Below are positions 1-10,142 of a DNA stretch of 64,000 nucleotides, one piece after another (positions within the stretch are counted from its first letter, which is position 1; every line of letters starts with the position of its first letter). A program made the translations under genes and the position numbers. The notes below the pieces were generated by a model. It had not been told where the DNA came from. It did not search any database and was given only the letters and a program-made list of their open reading frames with translations. The DNA comes from Kroppenstedtia eburnea (lineage in GTDB: Bacteria; Bacillota; Bacilli; Thermoactinomycetales; DSM-45169), in the NCBI RefSeq assembly GCF_013282215.1, contig NZ_CP048103.1:2170001-2234000 (forward strand). Direction: 5' to 3'.

Positions 1-475
1 ACCGGTCATGGGGATATTCATTCCAAAGACGTTCATAATCTTGAGCCGTTAAGTGCATGTAACGGTTTACTTCCGCTTTCACTGACTCGGATTCGATGGA
101 GAGCCGTTTTCCATTTTTCATGTTGGAACGGATCACTTTCCACTTCTTCACAGGAAATTGTAAGTGGTGATGCAACAGAACCAGATCCAATCCCCGTCCA
201 TGCCAATCGTTTATCAGATAGGGAGTCAACGGATTCTTCCCCGTCGGCAAATAAATCAGTGAGCCTCGGGAGCGGGCGGCGACGGACCACAACTTCCCCA
301 GTCCCCGGAGATCTTGTTGGTTGCTGAAAATCATGAAGTCGTTACCCCTGCACAGTTCGACAATATAGGTATGGATGAGGGGGCGTACCGGAGTCAACAC
401 ACGGGTACCTCCCACTCTGTATTCTTTGAAGCGAAGATGTCTGATAGAGCAAACACCCCCTTTCTTCGTCATCAT
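1..475 (-). CDS. hypothetical protein, 3' part beyond left edge
   Basis: An open minus-strand frame runs from an ATG at 475 (a second ATG follows at 472) to the window edge without a stop, giving at least 158 residues. The translation looks like a real protein: mixed hydrophobic and charged, with the segments SRGSLIYLPTGKNPLTPYLI and NRYMHLTAQDYERLWNEYP. I do not recognise the family. The best Shine-Dalgarno nearby, around 530-545, points to a different frame that opens at an ATG just upstream and runs into this region. A frameshift or a mis-set start is therefore possible. The next gene upstream on this strand ends at 697. Confidence 0.5.
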   Translation of the reverse strand, partial: MMTKKGGVCSIRHLRFKEYRVGGTRVLTPVRPLIHTYIVELCRGNDFMIFSNQQDLRGLGKLWSVAARSRGSLIYLPTGKNPLTPYLINDWHGRGLDLVLLHHHLQFPVKKWKVIRSNMKNGKRLSIESESVKAEVNRYMHLTAQDYERLWNEYPHDR

Positions 476-655
476 ATATGGGGTCCCGGGATTGGTACAA
501 GGGTTCCATATATCCGCTGGAAAAGGAGTCCCCTCCTTTCCAAACCGTCCCCTTAACCTTCCTCCCTGTCACCACTCATTGCAAGAACCACACCAATGCC
601 AGTCCTTTTCTATGCCCGGGTCTTATTCCACGAAGCACCAGATTGGTGCACATGC

Positions 656-682
656 AAAAACCGCCCGATCCGGCGGTTTTTT
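656..682. terminator. Rho-independent terminator after dedA
   Basis: A GC-rich stem (ACCGCC paired with GGCGGT) is flanked by A5 on one side and T6 on the other, so it can work in both directions. It lies just past the stop of the minus-strand DedA gene. The rest of 476-655 shows no gene I can support. Confidence 0.75.
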
Positions 683-696
683 CGGTGATATCCAGT

Positions 697-1293
697 CTAT
701 GAAGGCTCCGCTCTTTTCCTTTTCATCCACCACAGGACCCCGATCACCAGGACCAGGGTGGCGGCACCGATCCAGCCGGTTCGGTGAAAGATGCCCATCC
801 ACTGCTTCCAATGCTCCCCCAACAGAATGCCCACTGTAATGTAGGTCAGGACCCAAATCAACCCTCCGGTGAAGGCGTACAGGATAAAAACAGGAAATGG
901 CCAGCGGCTGATCCCGGCGGAGTAGGCGGTCAGGTGGCGAACGCCGGGGATGAAGTAGCCGAAACTGACGGCCCATTTTCCGAACCGTTGAAACCACTCT
1001 TCCGCCTGTTCCAGACGTTTGGGAGTCAAATGAACGTAGGGTCCGTACCGCTCCAGAAAAGGTCGGCCCAACCGGCGGCCGATGGTGAAGCTGAGACTCA
1101 TCCCGGCGACGCTTCCCGCAAAAGCGACCACCACCGTGTGGAATAAATGAAAATGGTTTTTCGAGATCAGGAAGCCCGCAAAGGTCATCAGGAGTTCATC
1201 GGGAATCGGCAAGCCCACGATCCCCAGGACCAGGGCGGCAAACAATCCGATATAGCCAAAATGAACCACCCAGTTGAGCAAAGCTTCTGTCAC
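697..1293 (-). CDS. DedA family membrane protein
   Basis: This 198-residue protein belongs to the DedA/SNARE-associated family of polytopic inner-membrane proteins, which are linked to membrane homeostasis and lipid or undecaprenyl-phosphate flipping. The order typical of the family is visible: an N-terminal hydrophobic segment with GLPIPDELLMTFAGFL, a central helix with GMSLSFTIGRRLG, then a segment with FGYFIPGVRHLTAYSAG, and two further hydrophobic helices with a basic C-terminus (WWMKRKR). The start is GTG behind AAAGGAGG. It follows ftsY after about 120 bases that contain a strong hairpin, so it may be expressed separately. The substrate cannot be told from the sequence. Confidence 0.85.
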   Translation of the reverse strand: MTEALLNWVVHFGYIGLFAALVLGIVGLPIPDELLMTFAGFLISKNHFHLFHTVVVAFAGSVAGMSLSFTIGRRLGRPFLERYGPYVHLTPKRLEQAEEWFQRFGKWAVSFGYFIPGVRHLTAYSAGISRWPFPVFILYAFTGGLIWVLTYITVGILLGEHWKQWMGIFHRTGWIGAATLVLVIGVLWWMKRKRAEPS

Positions 1294-1369
1294 AGCCGGT
1301 GCCTCCTTTCTGACGGTCCCCTGTCATCCTGCCCATATCCCCGAATTTCTTTCCAAAGGGAGGTGGAGA

Positions 1370-1411
1370 GCAACCCCGACCGATTCCTGACGCGGATTCG
1401 GCCGGGGTTGC
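1370..1411 (-). terminator. Strong hairpin at the end of ftsY
   Basis: GCAACCCCGGCCGAATCC pairs with GGAATCGGTCGGGGTTGC around a six-base loop, immediately past the ftsY stop. No good U-tract follows on the minus strand, so it may be an mRNA 3' stabiliser or a weak terminator. Confidence 0.4.
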
Positions 1412-1412
1412 T

Positions 1413-2408
1413 TCAGTTTGGATCGGTTCCGGTTTCCTGCTCGATATCTTCCACAAACAGGGCATGGACAAACTGTTCCCCATCAAAAGGTTGCAGGTCG
1501 TCCATTTGCTCTCCGAGACCCACCCATTTGACAGGGACTCTCAATTCCTGCCGAATGGCCAAAGCGATTCCGCCTTTGGCAGTGCCATCCATCTTGGTGA
1601 GGACGATGCCGGTGATCCGGGTGGCCTCATGAAAGATTTTTGCCTGTTGCATGGCATTCTGTCCGGTGGTGGAATCCAGCACCAACAGGGTCTCATGAGG
1701 AGCTTCGGGCACTTCCCGGCTGATCACCCGGTGGACTTTTTTCAACTCCTCCATCAGGTTCACCTTGTTTTGCAACCGGCCGGCGGTGTCACACAGCAGA
1801 ATATCGGCCCCCCTGGCTTTGGCCGCCTGGATGCCGTCGTAAATCACCGCCGCCGGGTCGGAGCCGGCTTGATGGCGGATCACATCGACTCCCACCCGCT
1901 CTCCCCAGATCTCCAGCTGTTCAATGGCCCCCGCCCGGAAGGTGTCCCCGGCCGCCAGCACCACTTTTCGGCCCTGTTCCTTGTAATGGTGGGCCAGCTT
2001 GCCGATGGTGGTCGTCTTGCCCACGCCGTTGACGCCGACGATCAGGATGATGGACAAACCGTCTTCTTTCAGATTCATGCCTTCGTCTTCCCCGTCTCCT
2101 TGCAAAATCCCGACGAGGATTTCCGACAACAGGGACTTCAGCTCCCCGGGGTCCTTTAATTTCCGTTCCTTGACCTCGGTCCGGAGCTTTTCCACGATTT
2201 CCAGGGTGGTGTTGACGCCGACATCGGCGCCGATCAAAACCTCTTCCAATTCTTCGTAAAGCTCTTCATCGATCCGGTTGCGGCTGAACACCGAATCCAT
2301 CGCTCCCACCAGGGAAGCGCTGGTCTTGCTCAGCCCGCTTCTAAATTTTTGCGTCACCGAATCGGTGGTTCGGGAGACGCTCTCCTTCAACCGTTTAAAA
2401 AAGCTCAT
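1413..2408 (-). CDS. ftsY: Signal recognition particle receptor FtsY
   Basis: FtsY is the membrane-bound GTPase that receives SRP-ribosome complexes and delivers nascent membrane proteins to the Sec translocon. The 331-residue protein has a basic amphipathic N-terminus ([10 protein letters not shown]), the helical N domain, and the SRP GTPase NG domain. That domain shows G1 GVNGVGKTT (about 125-133), DTAGR (208-212), TKMDG (272-276) and the closing segment [18 protein letters not shown]. There is almost no acidic A domain, as is usual in Bacillales. The start is ATG 2408 with AAGGAGGT nine bases upstream; the GTG one codon earlier is worse spaced. It lies 14 bases after smc, the same pairing as in B. 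subtilis. Confidence 0.97.
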   Translation of the reverse strand: MSFFKRLKESVSRTTDSVTQKFRSGLSKTSASLVGAMDSVFSRNRIDEELYEELEEVLIGADVGVNTTLEIVEKLRTEVKERKLKDPGELKSLLSEILVGILQGDGEDEGMNLKEDGLSIILIVGVNGVGKTTTIGKLAHHYKEQGRKVVLAAGDTFRAGAIEQLEIWGERVGVDVIRHQAGSDPAAVIYDGIQAAKARGADILLCDTAGRLQNKVNLMEELKKVHRVISREVPEAPHETLLVLDSTTGQNAMQQAKIFHEATRITGIVLTKMDGTAKGGIALAIRQELRVPVKWVGLGEQMDDLQPFDGEQFVHALFVEDIEQETGTDPN

Positions 2409-2422
2409 CACCTTGTACCTCC

Positions 2423-5400
2423 TTATCCCTGGGCAGCCGCCGCCTCTTCCTTCCCTTCAAAATCCTCCAACCGGACAGAGACGATCTTGGATACCCCCGC
2501 TTCCTCCATCGTCACCCCATACATCACGTCCGCCCCTTCCATCGTCCGTTTGCGGTGGGTGATGATAATAAACTGGGTCTTCTGGGAAAATTCCCGGAGA
2601 TAGCGGGTGAAACGGCTCAGATTGGCCTCATCCAGGGCGGCATCCACTTCATCCAGTACACAGAAGGGGACCGGCTTGTACCGCAACACGGCGAACAAGA
2701 GGGCAATGGCCGCCAGCGCCCGTTCACCGCCGGAGAGAAGCCCCAGGTTTTGCGGCTTCTTGCCGGGGGGCTGAGCGATGATCTCAATCCCCGTCTCCAG
2801 CAAATTGTCCGGTTCGGTCAACCGCAGATCCGCCCTTCCTCCACCGAACATTTTAGCAAAAACATCGACGAATTCCTCACGGATCACCGTAAAGCTCTCC
2901 TGGAAACGATTGGACATCTCCAATTCGATATTGCGGATCACATCCTGCAGGGAATCTTTTGCCTCCAGCAGATCATCCCGTTGAGAACTGAGGAAATCCA
3001 GCCGGGTGGACAACCGGTTGTGCTCTTCGATCGCCCCCAGGTTGACTTCCCCGAGAGAGGCGATCTTCCCGCGCAGGGAACGGACCTCCCGCTCCGCCCG
3101 CTGTGGCTCATCCGGCTTCTCGTACCGCTCCCTGGCCAGCTCAAAGCTGATTTCATACTCCTCGGCCAGTTTCTCCAGGAGGTGGTTCAGTTCCACATCC
3201 ATCCGGTTGGCTTTCACTTCCTGTTGATGGAGCTCTTCCTCCTGCTTCTTCAGGTTCTGCCGGAGAGTACGCAGCTCCTGCTCCAGTTCCCCGCGATCGC
3301 TGTGGAGACTGTCCCGCTCTTTTTTGGCTGCCGTGAGCGCCTCTTGGGCTGTCACTTTTCGCTCCCGCAGCTCTTCGGCACGCTCCGCCAAGAACCCGCT
3401 TTCTTCCCGGTGATCCGATTCACCCGACTCCAGCCCGGCCAATTGCTCCCGGAGCTCAGCCAGCTGATGGGTGAGTCTCTCTTCTTCCCCTTCCAGCCGG
3501 CGGCAGTCCGACTCCAGATATTCCCGTTCCTGGTTCAGCCGGGCCGCCTTGATTTTCCAATCCGTCACCTCGCGACTGGCCTCGTCCTTTTCCGACGCCT
3601 GTCGTTCCATCTGTTCCAAAGCTTGATGGATGCGTCGCCTCAGCTCCGTCTCCTGCTCATCCATCGCGGCGATTCCTTCATCCAGCTGAGAAAGGCGCTC
3701 CTGGATCCGCCGGGCCTCCTCTTCGATCCGGACTTGTTCAGAATCGGTCTTCTCCCGCTGGGATTCCAGGGTTCGCACTTCTACCGCCACTTCCCGCCGG
3801 GTCGCATTCAGTTCCTGCTCCCGCCGGCGCAGCTTTTCCCCTTCTTTTTGGACCCCATCCATCCGGGCTTCCAGTTCATCCATCCGGGCACGGGCCTCCT
3901 GGTGAGCTTCCTCGGCCTGTTTCAGCTCCGCCTGGGCCGCTGCGATTTCCTGATCCAGCTCTTCCACCTGCCGGGAGCGCCCCAACAGATTGGCCCGGTT
4001 TTTTTGCCGGCTCCCCCCGGACATGGATCCGCCGGGGTTGACCACGTCCCCCTCCAATGTGACCACCCGGAACCGATATGCCATTCGGCGGGCGATAGTA
4101 TTGGCATCTTCCAGGGTTCGGGCCACAATCACCTGGCCCAACAGATTGCCGATGAGAATGTGGTAATCGGGGTCCGTCTCCACCAGGTCGGCGGCGATCC
4201 CGACCACACCCGGCAAGCCGGTCAAGATCTCCCGCTCCCGCGTCGGCAGCAGGCGCTCCCGGATCACATCCAGCGGCAGAAAAGTGGCCCGCCCGCCCCG
4301 CCGCTCCTTCAGGAAACGAATCCCGTTGCGGCCGGTTTGCTCATCCTCCACCACCAAATGTTGCATCGCTCCGCCGAGAGCAGTCTCGATGGCCGCCTCA
4401 TAAGCTTCCGGAACACGGATCAGCTGGGCGACAGCCCCGCGGACTCCCGCCAATTCCCCCGCCCCCCGATCCCGTGCCTTCAGGATCTCTTTGACTCCTT
4501 GGAAAAAGCCGGCGTGCTCCGCATCCATCTCCTTGACAATCTCCCGCCGGGAACGGAGGTTGTCCCGCTTCTGTTCCACTTCCCGAAGCAGGCGGGCGGC
4601 GGTGCTGATATCCTTTTCCAGACCTCTCTTCTCTTCCACCTGTTCCCGGTATTGTTCCGCACAACGGTCCAGAGCTTCCCCGATCTCTTTCAATTCCTTG
4701 TCCAACCCATCGATCCGGGCTTGCAGATCAGCTGCGGTGCGCTTTTCCAATTCTTCCTGGACCGCCAGCTGTTCCTTCCGCTCCGCCGTCTTCCGTCCCT
4801 CTTCCTCCAGGTGGTGCCGATCCGTCTGCAGACGGGTGCGGTCATTGAGGAGTTGTTGCAGACTTTCCTTCAACCGGTCCAGATCCGATTCCAGGCCGTC
4901 CCCCTCCCCGGAGAGACGGGATTCCGCCTCTTTCAGCCCGGATTCCGTTTCAGCCAGCTGTTTCTCCTTCTCCCGCAACCGCTCTTGCTGCCGCTGCAAA
5001 TCCGCTGTGAGGCGTTCCTTCTCCTCCTCCAACTCCCGGATCCGCATCCGACTCTGTTCCATCGCTTCCGCCCGGTTGCGGGAACGCTCCTGCAGCACCT
5101 CCCGCTGTCCCTCGGTCTTCTCCAGTTCCTCACTGACGGACAAGAGTTCTCCCTGAAGGCTCTCCAGTTGTTCTTCCTTCTGCCCGATTTTCCACCGCAA
5201 TTCTTCCAAATCGGCTTCCCGCTTGGACACATCGGCGGCCAGCCGGGCCTGTTCCTCCTTCCGCTCCTGCAGGGAGCGGTTGGCCTCCTGCCAATTTTGA
5301 TGCAGCATTTCGATCTTATGTACATACAAGCCAATCTCCGTCCGGGCAAGTTCGGACTTCCACTCTTTATACTGTTTGGCTTTCTCCGCCTGCTCCTCCA

Positions 5401-6013
5401 AGGGAGCCACCTGATCTTCCAGTTCACTCACCAGGTCCTGGATCCGGGACAGATTCTGATCGGTGGACTCCAGTTTTTTTTCGGCTTCCCGCTTGCGGGA
5501 CTTGTATTTGACGATTCCCGCCGCTTCCTCAAAGATGGCCCGCCGGTCTTCCGACTTGTGGGAGAGAATCTCATCAATCCGCCCCTGCCCGATCATGGAG
5601 TAGGCTTCCTTCCCGATTCCGGTGTCCATAAACAGTTCGGTGATATCTTTCAGACGGCAGGACTGTTTGTTGATGTAGTATTCACTCTCCCCGGACCGAT
5701 ACACGCGCCGGGTCACCGTCACCTCGGAATAATCCAGGTGGAGTTTGTGGTCGGTGTTGTCAAAGGTGATGGAAACCTCGCAGTAGCCGACAGGCTTGCG
5801 GGAATCGCTGCCGGAGAAAATCACGTCCTGCATCGATGCCCCCCGGAGCGATTTGGCACTCTGTTCTCCCAACACCCACCGCATCCCGTCAGTCACATTG
5901 CTCTTCCCGCTCCCGTTGGGACCCACCACTGCGGTCACACCGGGGGTGAACTCCAATTCGGTCCGGTCGGCAAAGGATTTAAATCCGATCATGTCCAGCC
6001 GTTTCAGGTGCAA
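2423..6013 (-). CDS. smc: Chromosome segregation ATPase SMC
   Basis: SMC forms the condensin-like ring with ScpA and ScpB that organises and segregates the chromosome. The 1196-residue protein is of full family length. It has Walker A GPNGSGKS at 31-38, a long coiled coil, a globular hinge at roughly 500-670 (rich in glycine, with [10 protein letters not shown] at its end), a second coiled coil, the ABC signature LSGGER at about 1093-1098, and Walker [12 protein letters not shown] just after. The start is TTG behind GAGGAGGGGA. It follows csaA and precedes ftsY. The long open frame on the opposite strand is a shadow of the coiled-coil codon bias. Confidence 0.98.
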   Translation of the reverse strand: MHLKRLDMIGFKSFADRTELEFTPGVTAVVGPNGSGKSNVTDGMRWVLGEQSAKSLRGASMQDVIFSGSDSRKPVGYCEVSITFDNTDHKLHLDYSEVTVTRRVYRSGESEYYINKQSCRLKDITELFMDTGIGKEAYSMIGQGRIDEILSHKSEDRRAIFEEAAGIVKYKSRKREAEKKLESTDQNLSRIQDLVSELEDQVAPLEEQAEKAKQYKEWKSELARTEIGLYVHKIEMLHQNWQEANRSLQERKEEQARLAADVSKREADLEELRWKIGQKEEQLESLQGELLSVSEELEKTEGQREVLQERSRNRAEAMEQSRMRIRELEEEKERLTADLQRQQERLREKEKQLAETESGLKEAESRLSGEGDGLESDLDRLKESLQQLLNDRTRLQTDRHHLEEEGRKTAERKEQLAVQEELEKRTAADLQARIDGLDKELKEIGEALDRCAEQYREQVEEKRGLEKDISTAARLLREVEQKRDNLRSRREIVKEMDAEHAGFFQGVKEILKARDRGAGELAGVRGAVAQLIRVPEAYEAAIETALGGAMQHLVVEDEQTGRNGIRFLKERRGGRATFLPLDVIRERLLPTREREILTGLPGVVGIAADLVETDPDYHILIGNLLGQVIVARTLEDANTIARRMAYRFRVVTLEGDVVNPGGSMSGGSRQKNRANLLGRSRQVEELDQEIAAAQAELKQAEEAHQEARARMDELEARMDGVQKEGEKLRRREQELNATRREVAVEVRTLESQREKTDSEQVRIEEEARRIQERLSQLDEGIAAMDEQETELRRRIHQALEQMERQASEKDEASREVTDWKIKAARLNQEREYLESDCRRLEGEEERLTHQLAELREQLAGLESGESDHREESGFLAERAEELRERKVTAQEALTAAKKERDSLHSDRGELEQELRTLRQNLKKQEEELHQQEVKANRMDVELNHLLEKLAEEYEISFELARERYEKPDEPQRAEREVRSLRGKIASLGEVNLGAIEEHNRLSTRLDFLSSQRDDLLEAKDSLQDVIRNIELEMSNRFQESFTVIREEFVDVFAKMFGGGRADLRLTEPDNLLETGIEIIAQPPGKKPQNLGLLSGGERALAAIALLFAVLRYKPVPFCVLDEVDAALDEANLSRFTRYLREFSQKTQFIIITHRKRTMEGADVMYGVTMEEAGVSKIVSVRLEDFEGKEEAAAAQG

Positions 6014-6109
6014 TGTACTCCCCTCCTCTCCTCTGTCCGAACTACTATTTTACTATAAAGGGGAGGCACCGGGAAAAGAATCCGATGCCGAATCTCTGTG
6101 TCGCGGAGA

Positions 6110-6448
6110 TCAGCTGATCCTTTTTCCCAGCGGCACTTCCCGGTCGGTCTGGATCAGAGCCACTTCCCCCTCCTCTGTCTCCACTCCCAACACGAGGACT
6201 TCAGACATGAAATCGGCCACCTGCCGCGGCGGGAAGTTGGTGACAGCCAACACCCGCATCCCCGCCAGTTCCTCCAAAGTGTAGAGCTTGGTGATCTGGG
6301 CGCTGCTCTTCTTCACTCCCAGTTCCTCTCCGAAGTCGATCCACAGTTTATACGCCGGTTTGCGCGCTTTGGGAAATGACTCCGCCCGGAGGATCTTGCC
6401 GGTGCGGATCTCCACTTTCAAAAAGTCATCGAATTGGATCTGAGCCAT
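6110..6448 (-). CDS. csaA: tRNA-binding-domain chaperone CsaA
   Basis: This 112-residue protein is a single tRNA-binding OB-fold domain of the CsaA type, a homodimeric chaperone-like protein with export-related activity. Family landmarks are the N-terminal [12 protein letters not shown], the conserved [11 protein letters not shown] and the stretch [24 protein letters not shown]. The start at ATG 6448 (MAQIQFDDF) has GGAGGGATTCAG upstream; the longer frame upstream is arginine-rich shadow. It lies between the small membrane protein gene and smc. Confidence 0.9.
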   Translation of the reverse strand: MAQIQFDDFLKVEIRTGKILRAESFPKARKPAYKLWIDFGEELGVKKSSAQITKLYTLEELAGMRVLAVTNFPPRQVADFMSEVLVLGVETEEGEVALIQTDREVPLGKRIS

Positions 6449-6518
6449 CTGAATCCCTCCTGTATTCGAAAAAATAATGATGGAGCACATCTCAGCTCCG
6501 TATGGGTCCGGCAGTGAT

Positions 6519-6707
6519 TCAATCTTCCTCCGTCTCCCTCTTTCTCTCCATCTCCTTTGCCTGCACCAACCGCTCCAGGGAAGCGGCGATCCGTTCATGG
6601 GCCTTGATTCCCCGCCACGCAAAGATGAGCAGAAGGATGAGCAGAGCGAGGGGGAGGAGAGTCATCAACAGTTGAAAAAACAAAGTTCCCATGCTAAATG
6701 CCATCAT
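6519..6707 (-). CDS. Small single-pass membrane protein
   Basis: This 62-residue protein has one transmembrane helix (FFQLLMTLLPLALLILLLIF) followed by a basic and acidic amphipathic tail (RGIKAHERIAASLERLVQAK). The start ATG 6707 has AAGGAGGGACAAA in front, which is decisive for this short gene. The architecture resembles short DUF4083-like membrane proteins, but I cannot assign a function. It lies between rnc and csaA on the same strand. Confidence 0.65.
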   Translation of the reverse strand: MMAFSMGTLFFQLLMTLLPLALLILLLIFAWRGIKAHERIAASLERLVQAKEMERKRETEED

Positions 6708-6885
6708 TTTGTCCCTCCTTGGTGATCCTTCCATGAAGTCCAATCGGTCGACAGCGGGTTCCACTGACCGATTCACCCCATTACACAAGGGGAGATTCGC
6801 TGGGAGACAAAGGAAATCCTGTCGTCGCGGGCTTCCAAATATGAAAACCACCGGTTATCATCCTGGGAAACCGGTGGCTTGTCAT

Positions 6886-7581
6886 CTACTGTTTCTGTTG
6901 TTGAAACCGCTGCAGTCCCTCGGCAGCGGCCTGCTGTTCCGCTTCTTTTTTGGAACGTCCCGCTCCGGTTCCCAGCTTTTCTCCGGACAACCACACCTCG
7001 GCCACAAACTGACGGTCATGGGCCGGCCCCTGGACGTCGACAATCTGATACACCAGAGAGCCGAGATGCTCCTGTTGCACCGCTTCCTGGAGCCGGCTCT
7101 TGGCATCGGATCCCTGAGCGAGCCATTGGTCGTCAATACGGGGGAGGATCACCCGGTTCATAAAGTCGATCACTCCGTCCAAGCCCTTCTCCAAATACAG
7201 AGCACCGATAAAAGCTTCAAAAACGTCCGCCAGCAGGGCGGGACGGTTGCGACCGCCGGTAAGCTCCTCCCCCTTGCCCAGCCGGACATGCTTGCCGAAG
7301 TTCAGATCCCGGGCAAAAGAAGCCAGGGAAGGCTCACAAACGATCCGGGCCCTCATCCGGGTCAAGTCCCCTTCTTTGAGATGGGGAAACCGATGGTAGA
7401 GGTGTTCCGAAACCGTCAGCTCCAGCACGGCGTCACCGAGAAACTCCAACCGCTCGTTATCCGGCTGGTGGCGTTCCCCTTTCCGCTCATGGGCAAAAGA
7501 AGTATGGGTGAATGCCTGTAAAAAAAGCTCCTTGTTTTGGAGAGACAGGCCGATGGTCTGTCCAAGTTCGGCCAGATTCAA
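6886..7581 (-). CDS. rnc: Ribonuclease III
   Basis: RNase III cleaves double-stranded RNA, including the rRNA precursor stems, antisense duplexes and scRNA. The 231-residue protein has the catalytic signature NERLEFLGDAVLEL (about 42-55), the second acidic cluster ALLADVFEAFIGALYLE, and a C-terminal double-stranded RNA-binding domain ending GRSKKEAEQQAAAEGL. It starts at TTG 7581, 17 bases past the fabF stop. It sits between the fatty-acid genes and smc, as in B. subtilis. Confidence 0.96.
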   Translation of the reverse strand: MNLAELGQTIGLSLQNKELFLQAFTHTSFAHERKGERHQPDNERLEFLGDAVLELTVSEHLYHRFPHLKEGDLTRMRARIVCEPSLASFARDLNFGKHVRLGKGEELTGGRNRPALLADVFEAFIGALYLEKGLDGVIDFMNRVILPRIDDQWLAQGSDAKSRLQEAVQQEHLGSLVYQIVDVQGPAHDRQFVAEVWLSGEKLGTGAGRSKKEAEQQAAAEGLQRFQQQKQ

Positions 7582-7598
7582 CTCCGATCACCACCTGC

Positions 7599-8846
7599 TT
7601 ATTCGGCCCCGGTGTATTCCTTCAGAGCGAGGGTCGCATTGTGGCCGCCAAAGCCCAGTGAGTTGGACAAGGCTGCCCGGACCGGTGCCCGTCGGGATTC
7701 ATTGGGAACATAGTCCAGATCACACTCGGGGTCGGGGTGTTCATAGTTGATCGTCGGGGGCAGGATCTTCTCTTTCAGGGAAAGAGCGGTGGCAATCGCC
7801 TCGACACCACCGGCCGCCCCCAACAGATGGCCGGTCATCGATTTGGTGGAACTTACTGCCAATTTGTAGGCATGATCGCCAAAAACGGTCTTGATTGCAA
7901 TGGTTTCAAACTTGTCGTTTAAGTCGGTGGAGGTCCCATGAGCATTAATGTAACCGATCTCCTCCGGTTCCAATCCGGCATCCTTCAATGCCCGCTTCAT
8001 CGCCCGGGCGGCACCTTCCCCTTCCGGTGCCGGGGCTGTCAGATGATAGGCATCGCCGCTCATCCCATAACCGGCCACTTCGGCGATGATCTCCGCTCCC
8101 CGGGCAAGGGCGTGATCCAGGCTCTCCAGGATCACAATCCCGGCGCCTTCCCCCATGATAAAACCGTCACGCTCCGAGTCAAAGGGGCGGCTCGCTTTTT
8201 CCGGTTCATCATTTCGTGTACTCATCGCCTTGTTTGCACAAAAACCGGCAAAGGCCATCGGGCTTACAGTCGCTTCCGCACCACCGGCAATCATCACATC
8301 GGCATCTCCCCGCTGGACGATCTTGGCCGCATCCCCGATGGAGTGGGTACCCGTGGCACAGGCTGAAACTGCGGCACTGTTGGGTCCCTTCGCCCCGACG
8401 GAGATGGAAACCTGCCCTGCCGCCATGTTGGCGATCATCATCGGGATGAAGAAGGGACTGACCCGGCGGGGACCTCTTTCCAGGAGCTTGGTATGCTCTT
8501 CTTCCCAGGTCTTCAGCCCGCCGATCCCGGAACCGATATAGGTGCCGACCCGGTCCGGATCTTCTTTGGACATGTCGATACCGGCGTGTTTCAGAGCATC
8601 CAGGGATGCCGCCACCGCCAGCTGGACGAAGCGATCCATCCGCCGGACTTCCTTGCGGTCCATATATTCCAGGGGATCAAAATCTTTGACCTCCCCCGCA
8701 ATCCGGGTGGGATAGTCGCTTGCATCGAACTGGGTTACCGGTCCAATACCCGATTTCCCGTTGACCAGGTTATTCCAAAACGTCGGGATGTCGTTGCCGA
8801 TCGGTGAGAGGACCCCCAGACCGGTGATCACCACTCGCTTCGACAA
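7599..8846 (-). CDS. fabF: Beta-ketoacyl-ACP synthase II
   Basis: FabF condenses malonyl-ACP with acyl-ACP in each elongation cycle of type II fatty acid synthesis. The Cys-His-His set is visible: cysteine in [14 protein letters not shown] (about residue 163), histidine in [13 protein letters not shown], and histidine in [13 protein letters not shown] place the start at TTG 8846 ([10 protein letters not shown]). The sequence AAGGCGGTGA just upstream is nearly a full anti-Shine-Dalgarno match with five-base spacing. A GTG three codons earlier lies inside that signal. This gives 415 residues, the usual length. It follows acpP after a small hairpin. Confidence 0.96.
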   Translation of the reverse strand: MSKRVVITGLGVLSPIGNDIPTFWNNLVNGKSGIGPVTQFDASDYPTRIAGEVKDFDPLEYMDRKEVRRMDRFVQLAVAASLDALKHAGIDMSKEDPDRVGTYIGSGIGGLKTWEEEHTKLLERGPRRVSPFFIPMMIANMAAGQVSISVGAKGPNSAAVSACATGTHSIGDAAKIVQRGDADVMIAGGAEATVSPMAFAGFCANKAMSTRNDEPEKASRPFDSERDGFIMGEGAGIVILESLDHALARGAEIIAEVAGYGMSGDAYHLTAPAPEGEGAARAMKRALKDAGLEPEEIGYINAHGTSTDLNDKFETIAIKTVFGDHAYKLAVSSTKSMTGHLLGAAGGVEAIATALSLKEKILPPTINYEHPDPECDLDYVPNESRRAPVRAALSNSLGFGGHNATLALKEYTGAE

Positions 8847-8899
8847 TTTCGTCACCGCCTTTGATTTTTACGTGCCATGGGAAGATGAAGAAGGGGAGA

Positions 8900-8924
8900 A
8901 AGTCCCGTCAACAAAACGGGACTT
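8900..8924 (-). terminator. Hairpin between acpP and fabF
   Basis: AAGTCCCG pairs with CGGGACTT around a nine-base loop in the acpP-fabF gap. The U-tract on the minus strand is poor. It may lower downstream transcription or protect the abundant acpP mRNA 3' end. Confidence 0.4.
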
Positions 8925-8933
8925 CCGACTCCT

Positions 8934-9167
8934 TCAGGCACGGGATTCGATATAAGTAACGATATCTTTCACCGTGTTGATCTTTTCCGCTTCCTCATCG
9001 GAAATCTCCATGGAAAACTCATCTTCCAGTTCAAGAATCATGTCCATCACATCGAGGGAGTCAGCTCCCAGGTCGTCCTTGATGGACGCTTCCAAGGTGA
9101 CTTCGGAGGCATCCACCCCCAGACGATCCACGATGATGCGTTTTACGCGATCCAGCGTATCTGCCAT
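8934..9167 (-). CDS. acpP: Acyl carrier protein
   Basis: ACP carries growing acyl chains as thioesters on a phosphopantetheine arm. The 77-residue acidic protein has the attachment motif GADSLDVMD with the modified serine at residue 37, and the usual helix II sequence [15 protein letters not shown]. The start ATG 9167 has GGGGAGGTGAAGGAA upstream. It is separated from fabG by about 220 bases holding one copy of the foldback repeat. This placing of a repeat inside a core lipid operon is unusual. Confidence 0.97.
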   Translation of the reverse strand: MADTLDRVKRIIVDRLGVDASEVTLEASIKDDLGADSLDVMDMILELEDEFSMEISDEEAEKINTVKDIVTYIESRA

Positions 9168-9244
9168 TTCCTTCACCTCCCCTCTCGTATTATACGAAAT
9201 GGCCTGCAAAAAAACTAGCAAAGGTTAGCAGGATCACTTCCAGT

Positions 9245-9377
9245 GGAAGCGTTGTGATTTGCGCGTTCATGGTCGGTCGGGATGGGGTTTCACATGACCT
9301 TCCGTTGTTCTGACGAGCCAAAGTCACTCCATATGAAACCCAACCCTCCCTGTGAATGGCTTTTTTACAACGCTTCC
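9245..9377 (+). mobile_element. Foldback repeat element, copy A
   Basis: This 133-bp element is bounded by perfect 11-bp terminal inverted repeats GGAAGCGTTGT and ACAACGCTTCC. Inside is an inner inverted pair, GGGTTTCACAT and ATGAAACCC, flanking a less conserved centre containing GTTCTGACGAGCCAAAG. It has no coding capacity. It lies between acpP and fabG, ending 10 bases from the fabG stop. Related copies lie at 16564, 20433, 24665, 45288 and 50271. The structure is MITE-like; no transposase is seen in the window. Confidence 0.75.
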
Positions 9378-9386
9378 GGAGAAGAC

Positions 9387-10130
9387 TCAGGAGGTGACCA
9401 TTCCCCCGTCCACATGGAGGGTCTGGCCCGTGATGTAACCCGCCGCGTCGGAAGCGAGAAAGCGGACTGCTCCCGCCACATCTTCCGGCTTGCCGAGTCG
9501 GGAGAGAGGGATTTGGCTCATCAATTCCCCGCGAACCTCTTCACCCAGTTGCGCGGTCATATCGGTTTCAATGAAGCCCGGGGCCACCGCATTGACGGTG
9601 ATTCCGCGACTGGCCAACTCCTTGGCCGCGGATTTGGTGAGCCCGATCACCCCTGCTTTGGCCGCCACATAGTTGGCCTGTCCCGGATTGCCCGAGATTC
9701 CGACAACGGAGCTGATGTTGATGATCCGGCCGGCCCGTTGCTTCAACATCGGCCGGGTGACCGCCTTGATACAGAGGAAGACCCCTTTCAGGTTGGTGTC
9801 CACCACCCGGTCCCAATCCTCCTCTTTCATGCGGAGCATCAGATTATCCCGGGTGATCCCTGCATTGTTCACCAGAATATCGATCCGGCCGAAGGTTTTG
9901 AGGACCTCTTTCACAGCGGAATCAACCTGCCCGGCATCAGATACATCCGCCTGGATGACTGCCGCTTGTCTGCCGGCTTCCCGGATCCTGTCCGCGGTTT
10001 CCTCCGCCGCATCCCGGTTCCCCGCATAGATGACAGCCACATCCGCTCCGGCTTCGGCCAGTGCAGTACTGATTGCCCGGCCGATTCCCCGGGAACCCCC
10101 GGTCACCATTGCGACTTTGCCGCTTAACAT
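9387..10130 (-). CDS. fabG: 3-oxoacyl-ACP reductase
   Basis: FabG is the NADPH-dependent reductase of the elongation cycle and a short-chain dehydrogenase. The 247-residue protein has the cofactor loop TGGSRGIG (10-17), NNAG (about 88-91), a serine near 140, and the YxxxK pair in NYVAAKAG (Tyr154, Lys158). The start ATG 10130 follows AAGGGGGTCC. It lies 12 bases after fabD in the lipid operon. Confidence 0.97.
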   Translation of the reverse strand: MLSGKVAMVTGGSRGIGRAISTALAEAGADVAVIYAGNRDAAEETADRIREAGRQAAVIQADVSDAGQVDSAVKEVLKTFGRIDILVNNAGITRDNLMLRMKEEDWDRVVDTNLKGVFLCIKAVTRPMLKQRAGRIINISSVVGISGNPGQANYVAAKAGVIGLTKSAAKELASRGITVNAVAPGFIETDMTAQLGEEVRGELMSQIPLSRLGKPEDVAGAVRFLASDAAGYITGQTLHVDGGMVTS

Positions 10131-10142
10131 GATGGACCCCCT

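Noticed and set aside
2555-6058. 1167-codon open frame on the plus strand opposite smc
   Set aside because: It is the antisense shadow of the SMC coiled coil, which has strong motifs on the minus strand. The shadow is Leu/Gln/Phe-rich with no domain and no ribosome site.
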